Positions 59,175-64,000 of a stretch of DNA of 64,000 bases are shown here, one piece after another. This DNA comes from Gemmobacter sp964439015 (GTDB taxonomy: Bacteria > Pseudomonadota > Alphaproteobacteria > Rhodobacterales > Rhodobacteraceae): the NCBI GenBank assembly GCA_964439015.1, contig CAYTMV010000004.1:1-64000 (forward strand). The letters run 5' to 3'. Within the stretch, counting starts at the first letter, position 1, and each line of letters opens with the position of its first letter. Under the pieces are notes generated by a model that was not told the origin of the DNA, made no database searches, and saw only the letters and a program-made list of their open reading frames with translations. A program made the translations under genes and the position numbers.

Positions 59175-61370
59175 TCACCCCCCGAAGATCGAGCGCAGCA
59201 CATCCCCGATCGGATCGACCTGCCGCTGGCGGCGCTGCGGTTGCGGCTGTTGCTGCGGCTGACCCTGCGCTTGCGGCTGTGCGGGCGCCACCTCCTGCGG
59301 AGCCGGCTGGCCGGGGGGACGGCGCGGCTCGGGCACGATCATCGGCAGGCCTGTGGGGGGAAGGTCGGCATGGATGCGCGCCATGGTCGCCTGCCAGATC
59401 TCGGCCGGCAAGCCACCACCCGTCACGCCGGTCAGCGGGCGGTTGTCATCATAGCCCATCCAGACGCCCGTCACGTAATGCGCCGAGAACCCGATGAACC
59501 ACGCATCCCGTGCGGCCGAGGTTGTGCCGGTCTTGCCTGCCACCGGATGATTGCCCAGCCGCGCGCGACCGCCGGTGCCACGCTCGATCACCTGGGTCAT
59601 CATGTAGGTCAGCAACTGCGCTGCCTGCTCCGAGATCACCCGCTCGCCGATACCGCCGGACTGGCCGGCGATCTCGTCGGATTCGCCACGGATCGCCAGC
59701 GACATCATCCCATAGGGCTGCACCCGCGACCCGCCATTCAGGATGCCGGCATAAGCCCCCGTCATCTCCAGCAGCGTGCTTTCCGAGGCACCCAGCGCCA
59801 GCGCCGGCCCATCGGCCATGTTGCTGGCGATGCCGAACTCACCGGCCACCGCACGCACCACATCGCGCCCCACCGCCTCGGACACGCGCACCGCGGGGAT
59901 GTTGCGGCTTTCCGCCAGGGCTTCGGTCAGCGTGATCAGTCCCTTGTATTCCTTGTCGTAATTCGAGGGCGACCAGGGACCGGAGCCTGGGATGTTGATG
60001 GTCAGCGGCTTGTCCTCGACATAATCGGCAGGCGACCAGCCAAGATCCATCGCCGCAGCATAGACGAAGGGCTTGAACACCGATCCCGTCTGTCGCAACG
60101 CCTGCGTGGCGCGGTTGAAACTGCCCGCGCCTTGGGTCTTGCGCCCGCCCACCATGGCGCGCACCGCGCCATCGGCGCTCATCACCACGATCGCGGCTTG
60201 CGCTTCCGATCCTTCTTTCAGCTTGGTGGCAAAGACTTCGGCCAGCGCGGCCTCGGCCTGCGCCTGAATGCGTTGATCAAGCGTGGTGCGAATCACCACG
60301 TCTTCCGTGGTTTCCTTGGTCAGGAAGGCGGGACCGGACTCCATCACCCAATCGGCAAAGAAACCGCCGGCGTTCTTTGCCGCCGCCTCGGACAGTTGCG
60401 CGGGATTGGCGCGGGCCTGATCCGCCTCGGCTTTGGTCAGGAAACCCTGTTCCTCCATCAGCCCGATGATCACATTGGCCCGATCCTGCGCCCGTTTCAG
60501 GTTGGCGGTTGGCGCATAGCGCGACGGCGCCTTCAGCAATCCTGCCAGCATCGCCGCCTCGGCCGGGGTGACATTGGCGGCCGACTTGCCGAAATAGCGT
60601 TGTGCCGCGGCCTCAAACCCGCGCGCACCCGCGCCCAGATAGGCGCGGTTGAAGTAGATCGTCAGGATCTCGTCCTTGGTATATTTCCACTCCATCGCCA
60701 TGGCGAAGGGCACTTCCTTGACCTTGCGCCATACCCCGCCCGAGCGGCAGTCTTCCTCATAGGCGGCCTCGGATTTCCATTGCGTCGGGTCATACTGCAC
60801 ACCGAGGCACAGCAATTTGGCCACCTGCTGGGTAATGGTCGAACCGCCATTGCCTTCCAGGGGGCCGCGCCCCTCGGCCAGGTTGATGCGGACGGCGCTG
60901 GCGATCCCGCGGGGGCTGACACCGAAATGCTGATAAAAGCGTTTGTCCTCGGTGGCGATCACGGCGTGCAGCAGGTGCTTTGACACCGTGTCGGCGGTGA
61001 TCATGCCGCCGAAGGTTTCGCCCCGCCAGGCAAAGACCTGATTGTCGCGATCCAGCAGCGTGACCGAGCCCTTGGCACGGGCATCCACCAGCGCCTCCAC
61101 CGGTGGCAGTTGCGACTGGAAGTAGAAGACCACCCCGGCCAGCGCGAGGGCGGCCGTGACGCCGATGCGCCAGGTCACACCCCAGAACACCCGCCAGATC
61201 AGGCCAAAAAAACCCAGGATCAGGCCGACAATCAGCCCGTGCTGCCGGCGCGGCCGGGGGGCCCTGCGCTTTTTCGGCGCGGGTTTTTGCGGCGCCGGCG
61301 CGGGTTTTTTCGCCGCGCCGTATCGCTTGTCTGCCACCAGGGGCGTGCGCCCCCTGCCCGTTCCCGCCAT
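59175..61370 (-). CDS. Class A penicillin-binding protein (PBP1A family)
   Basis: 731 residues: basic cytoplasmic tail (about 45 residues, KKPAPAPQKPAPKKRRAPRP), one membrane helix, GT51 glycosyltransferase with ATEDKRFYQHFG and GNGGSTITQQVAK, transpeptidase with S430 (TGSVFKPF), SRN, and K613 (GKTGTTSA). Ends with a Pro/Gln-rich tail. Bifunctional wall synthase. No OB-fold insert of the enterobacterial PBP1A kind is seen. Separate from pbpC, giving two class A PBP genes in the window. Confidence 0.93.
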   Translation of the reverse strand: MAGTGRGRTPLVADKRYGAAKKPAPAPQKPAPKKRRAPRPRRQHGLIVGLILGFFGLIWRVFWGVTWRIGVTAALALAGVVFYFQSQLPPVEALVDARAKGSVTLLDRDNQVFAWRGETFGGMITADTVSKHLLHAVIATEDKRFYQHFGVSPRGIASAVRINLAEGRGPLEGNGGSTITQQVAKLLCLGVQYDPTQWKSEAAYEEDCRSGGVWRKVKEVPFAMAMEWKYTKDEILTIYFNRAYLGAGARGFEAAAQRYFGKSAANVTPAEAAMLAGLLKAPSRYAPTANLKRAQDRANVIIGLMEEQGFLTKAEADQARANPAQLSEAAAKNAGGFFADWVMESGPAFLTKETTEDVVIRTTLDQRIQAQAEAALAEVFATKLKEGSEAQAAIVVMSADGAVRAMVGGRKTQGAGSFNRATQALRQTGSVFKPFVYAAAMDLGWSPADYVEDKPLTINIPGSGPWSPSNYDKEYKGLITLTEALAESRNIPAVRVSEAVGRDVVRAVAGEFGIASNMADGPALALGASESTLLEMTGAYAGILNGGSRVQPYGMMSLAIRGESDEIAGQSGGIGERVISEQAAQLLTYMMTQVIERGTGGRARLGNHPVAGKTGTTSAARDAWFIGFSAHYVTGVWMGYDDNRPLTGVTGGGLPAEIWQATMARIHADLPPTGLPMIVPEPRRPPGQPAPQEVAPAQPQAQGQPQQQPQPQRRQRQVDPIGDVLRSIFGG

Positions 61371-61523
61371 GCCTGTTCCGCCCGTTCGCCGGTTTTCTTG
61401 GCGCGCAATCTAACGGTTGTGGCCGACATTGAAAACCTTTGCGCGGTCACGTTTCGCAAGCACGAACTGCATAATTTTTGACCATCCGCCGAAAAAACTG
61501 CCTTCTGCCTGCATCTTTTCACG

Positions 61524-61544
61524 CATCCCCCCGCCGCGGGGATG
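61524..61544. other. Hairpin in the glnK upstream region
   Basis: CATCCCC (61524-61530) pairs with GGGGATG (61538-61544) around a 7-base loop, about 90 bases before glnK. The 262-base space between the PBP gene and glnK otherwise contains no gene that I can support. Confidence 0.35.
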
Positions 61545-61632
61545 GCGATTTCTTGCCCGATGCCGCGCTGCGGCGCCTGCTGTGGGCACGGGGCCCGGCA
61601 CCAGGGCCCAGCGACAGGAAGGGAATCGAGAG

Positions 61633-61971
61633 GTGAAAATGATCATCGCGGCGATCAAGCCGTTCAAATTGGAAGAAGTCCGCGAGGCCCTGACCACTAT
61701 CGGCGTGCGCGGCATGATGGTGTCGGAGATCAAGGGCTTCGGCGCCCAGTCAGGCCACACCGAAATATATCGCGGGGCCGAATATGCCGTGAACTTCGTG
61801 CCCAAGATCCGGCTGGAGATCGTGGTCGCCGACGAGCTGGCCGAACCGGTTGTGACTGCAATCCGCACGACAGCCCGCACCGACAAGATCGGCGATGGCA
61901 AGATCTTCGTGCTGGATGTCGAACATGCGGTGCGGGTGCGCACCGGCGAAACTGATGACGACGCGCTGTAA
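61633..61971 (+). CDS. glnK: Nitrogen regulatory protein P-II (GlnK)
   Basis: 112 residues, exactly the canonical P-II length, if translation starts at GTG 61633 (MKMIIAAIKPFKLEEVREAL); the ATG at 61639 would drop two residues. T-loop GHTEIYRGAEYAVNFVPK places the uridylylated Tyr at Y51, supporting the GTG. C terminus GDGKIFVLDVEHAVRVRTGE. Senses 2-oxoglutarate and ATP/ADP and blocks AmtB; the amtB gene follows 22 bases on. Confidence 0.93.
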   Translation: MKMIIAAIKPFKLEEVREALTTIGVRGMMVSEIKGFGAQSGHTEIYRGAEYAVNFVPKIRLEIVVADELAEPVVTAIRTTARTDKIGDGKIFVLDVEHAVRVRTGETDDDAL

Positions 61972-61993
61972 GCTGGACAGGAAAGACAATCCA

Positions 61994-63337
61994 ATGAAAA
62001 GACTTGCAAAACTCTCGCTTTCAGCCGGCATCGCCGCGCTTTCGGCCTTGCCGGCCTGGGCGCAGGAGGCCGCCGCGACAGTCGCCGAGGTGGCGGCCGT
62101 GGTGGAAAAGGGCGATGTCGCCTGGATGATGACCGCGACCACCTTGGTGCTGTTCATGACCTTGCCGGGGCTGGCGCTGTTTTACGGCGGCTTGGTGCGA
62201 TCGAAGAACATGCTCAGCGTGTTGATGCAATGCACGATGATCGCCGCGGTGGCGATGATCCTTTGGGTGGTTTACGGCTACTCGATGGCCTTCGGCGGCG
62301 GCACCTCGCCGTTCTGGGGCGGGTTTGCCAAGGCGTTTCTGGCTGGCGTCACGCTGGACAGCACGGCGGCCACCTTCACCGACGGAGTGGCCCTGCCGGA
62401 ATATCTGTTCATCGCCTTCCAGATGACCTTTGCCGTCATCACCCCGGCGCTGATTATCGGCGGTTTTGCCGAGCGGATCAGGTTTTCGGCGGTCTTGGCC
62501 TTTGTCGTGATCTGGCTGACCTTCAGCTATTTCCCTGTGGCGCACATGGTCTGGGACGCCTCGGGGCTGATCTACAACTGGTCAGCGATCGACTTTGCCG
62601 GCGGCACGGTGGTCCACATCAACGCGGGCATCGCGGCACTGGTGGCGGCGATCATGACCGGCAAGCGGGTCGGCTATGGCCGCGACAACATGGCGCCTCA
62701 TTCGATGACGCTGACCATGGTCGGGGCGGCGATGCTGTGGGTGGGCTGGTTCGGTTTCAATGCCGGTTCCAACCTCGAGGCGACGGCAGGGGCCACGCTG
62801 GCGATGATGAACACCTTCCTTGCCACCGCCGCGGCGATCCTCGCCTGGTCCGCGATCGAGGCTTTGACCCGCGGCAAGGCATCAATGCTGGGGGCGGCCT
62901 CGGGCATGGTGGCGGGTCTGGTGGCGATCACGCCAGCCTGCGGCACCACTGGGCCGATGGGAGCGATCGTGCTGGGCGCGGTCACCTCGGCGGGGTGCTA
63001 TTGGTTTGTCACCACGGTCAAGCACCGGCTGGGCTATGACGACAGCCTGGATGTCTTTGGCGTGCATGGCGTGGGTGGCATCATCGGTGCGATCGGCACC
63101 GGCATCCTTTGCGCCCCTGCCCTTGGCGGGACCGGCTTTCTGGTCGAGGCCGGCACGATGGGCGCGCAGGTGATGGCGCAGATCATGGGTGTGGTCGTCA
63201 CGATCCTGTGGTCGGGCGTGGTGTCGGTCGCGGCGCTGCTGATCGTCAAATCGCTGTTCGGCCTGCGTGTCCGCGAGGAGGAAGAGCGGGAAGGCCTGGA
63301 CCTGACCTCGCATGGCGAGCGCGCCTACAACCTTTAA
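61994..63337 (+). CDS. amtB: Ammonium transporter AmtB
   Basis: 447 residues: Sec-type signal peptide (LSAGIAALSALPAWA), then 11 hydrophobic segments. LPGLALFYGGLVRSKNMLSVLMQC, FAFITPALIIGGFAERI-like stretch, and DASGLIYNWSAIDFAGGTVVHINAGIAALV contain the Amt signature and pore His; a second pore His is in LDVFGVHGVGGIIG. C-terminal cytoplasmic tail REEEEREGLDLTSHGERAYNL binds GlnK. Co-transcribed with glnK. Confidence 0.95.
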   Translation: MKRLAKLSLSAGIAALSALPAWAQEAAATVAEVAAVVEKGDVAWMMTATTLVLFMTLPGLALFYGGLVRSKNMLSVLMQCTMIAAVAMILWVVYGYSMAFGGGTSPFWGGFAKAFLAGVTLDSTAATFTDGVALPEYLFIAFQMTFAVITPALIIGGFAERIRFSAVLAFVVIWLTFSYFPVAHMVWDASGLIYNWSAIDFAGGTVVHINAGIAALVAAIMTGKRVGYGRDNMAPHSMTLTMVGAAMLWVGWFGFNAGSNLEATAGATLAMMNTFLATAAAILAWSAIEALTRGKASMLGAASGMVAGLVAITPACGTTGPMGAIVLGAVTSAGCYWFVTTVKHRLGYDDSLDVFGVHGVGGIIGAIGTGILCAPALGGTGFLVEAGTMGAQVMAQIMGVVVTILWSGVVSVAALLIVKSLFGLRVREEEEREGLDLTSHGERAYNL

Positions 63338-63353
63338 CGCCATGAACCAGAAC

Positions 63354-63382
63354 AAAAGGCCCGGCGAAGCGCCGGGCCTTTT
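63354..63382. terminator. Bidirectional terminator, amtB / aminotransferase
   Basis: AAAA plus GGCCCGGCG (63354-63366) and CGCCGGGCC plus TTTT (63370-63382) form a near-perfect 13-bp stem with an AAG loop, 16 bases after amtB and 16 before the convergent stop. Confidence 0.9.
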
Positions 63383-63398
63383 CGTTTGCTGCCAAGGC

Positions 63399-64000
63399 TT
63401 ACAGAACGGCCGCCACTGCCCGCGCCAGAACCGGCACGGTCTGGGCATTGAGGCCCGCGATGTTGATGCGCGAGTCGCCCACCATGTAGATGCCGAACTC
63501 GTCCCGCAGGCGGTTGACCTGCGCCTCGGTCAGCCCCAGACGCGAGAACATGCCGCGATGGCGCGCGACAAAGTCGAACCGGTCCGAGTTGGTCTCGGCC
63601 CGCAGCGCATCGGCCAGTGACTGACGCAGCGTCAGCATGTTCAGCCGCACCTCCTCCAGCTCGGCCTGCCAGTCGGCGCGCAGGGCGTCATCCTCGAGGA
63701 TCATCGTCACCAGCCGCGCACCGTGATCCGGCGGGAAGCTGTAGTTCTGGCGGTTCAGGAAGTTCAGGTTGCCTTGGGTGATGGCAGTCGCCGCCGCATC
63801 GCGGGAAATGGCGATCAGGATGCCAGTCCGCTCGCGGTAGATGCCGAAGTTTTTCGAGCAAGAGGCCGCGATCAGCACCTCGGGGAAGCGCGCGGCCACC
63901 ATGCGGGTTGCCTCGGCATCAGCCTCAAGCCCGTCGCCAAAGCCCTGATAGGCCAGATCGACCAGCGGAATCGCGCCACGCTGGGCCAGCAGGTCGCAGA
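63399..64000 (-). CDS. Aspartate/aromatic-type aminotransferase (5' part outside window)
   Basis: The C-terminal 200 residues of a class I aminotransferase; the frame runs off the right edge. IPLVDLAYQGFGDGLEAD and the PLP Lys motif SCSKNFGIYRERTG, followed by ILEDDALRADWQAELEEVR, GMFSRLGLTEAQVNRLRDEFGIYMVGDSRIN, are those of aspartate/tyrosine aminotransferases of the AspC/TyrB group. Which acceptor and donor it uses cannot be said from this part. It converges with amtB. Confidence 0.88.
   Translation of the reverse strand, partial: CDLLAQRGAIPLVDLAYQGFGDGLEADAEATRMVAARFPEVLIAASCSKNFGIYRERTGILIAISRDAAATAITQGNLNFLNRQNYSFPPDHGARLVTMILEDDALRADWQAELEEVRLNMLTLRQSLADALRAETNSDRFDFVARHRGMFSRLGLTEAQVNRLRDEFGIYMVGDSRINIAGLNAQTVPVLARAVAAVL

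Noticed and set aside
55700..59497. Long open frame (over 1200 codons) antisense to smc
   Set aside because: Same artefact: low-complexity Gly/Gln/Arg translation, no ribosome site, no motif; smc on the other strand is certain.
61544..61558. Sigma-54 (-24/-12) promoter-like TGGC...TTGC upstream of glnK
   Set aside because: The GG-to-GC distance is one base too short, and no NtrC site was found nearby, so I do not call it.

Overview
The window is a contiguous chromosomal segment of a high-GC alphaproteobacterium, most likely a member of Rhodobacterales close to Paracoccus or Rhodobacter. The inference rests on the gene set: the divergent pckA / chvI-chvG-hprK-EIIA-HPr block with a short alphaproteobacterial HPr kinase, a methylsuccinyl-CoA dehydrogenase of the ethylmalonyl-CoA pathway, DUF6473, UPF0314 and DUF1491 proteins, a single bifunctional RelA/SpoT homologue next to rpoZ, and frequent TTG/GTG starts with ATGA/GTGA/TTGA overlaps. 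I see no transposase, integrase, phage gene, CRISPR array, rRNA or convincing tRNA; nearly everything is core genome.

Layout. 1-4.4 kb: serine biosynthesis (serB on the minus strand, cut by the window edge; serC-serA on the plus strand with a leader hairpin), plus a Stf0-type sulfotransferase overlapping serB. 4.4-8.4 kb: an unrecognised double winged-helix protein, a small secreted protein, a metallophosphatase, a UPF0314 membrane protein and a thiolase. 8.4-15.9 kb: a giant bacterial alpha-2-macroglobulin with an intact thioester motif, overlapping pbpC. 16-22 kb: a hybrid histidine kinase, then recQ-yaaA and YggT. 21.8-27 kb: an acyl-CoA thioesterase-like gene, a HIG1-like protein, a cobalamin adenosyltransferase, etfBA, DUF6473 and 3-hydroxybutyryl-CoA dehydrogenase.

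26.9-34.3 kb is the carbon/envelope signalling block: chvI, chvG, hprK, rapZ, an EIIA-Man type protein, HPr and an acyltransferase form one minus-strand operon, divergent from pckA. 34.4-36.1 kb: methylsuccinyl-CoA dehydrogenase. 36.1-45.4 kb: MFS transporter, then the long housekeeping operon rpoZ-rsh-DUF2062-pdxJ-acpS-lepB-rnc-era-DUF1491-recO (transcribed leftward), headed by a good sigma-70-like promoter. 45.5-53.5 kb: folK, NYN protein, ispH, rnhA, a TetR-like regulator, the def-def2-fmt cluster (one deformylase paralogue has lost its metal-ligand Cys and catalytic Glu), a MalY/PatB-type lyase, and two small unknown or degenerate proteins. 53.5-55.6 kb: an intergenic region with a perfect CtrA box and a perfect DnaA box, then two late cobalamin genes. 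55.6-61.4 kb: smc and a class A PBP. 61.6-64 kb: glnK-amtB and the end of an aromatic-type aminotransferase.

Functional themes: acetyl-CoA / C4-C5 acyl-CoA metabolism (thiolase, 3-hydroxybutyryl-CoA dehydrogenase, ETF, methylsuccinyl-CoA dehydrogenase, cobalamin supply), gluconeogenesis tied to PTS-type and ChvGI signalling, peptidoglycan synthesis with periplasmic defence, and stringent-response/translation housekeeping. No whole new system is evident; the most unusual items are the degenerate deformylase paralogue, the CtrA/DnaA-box intergenic region and several candidate cis-elements.
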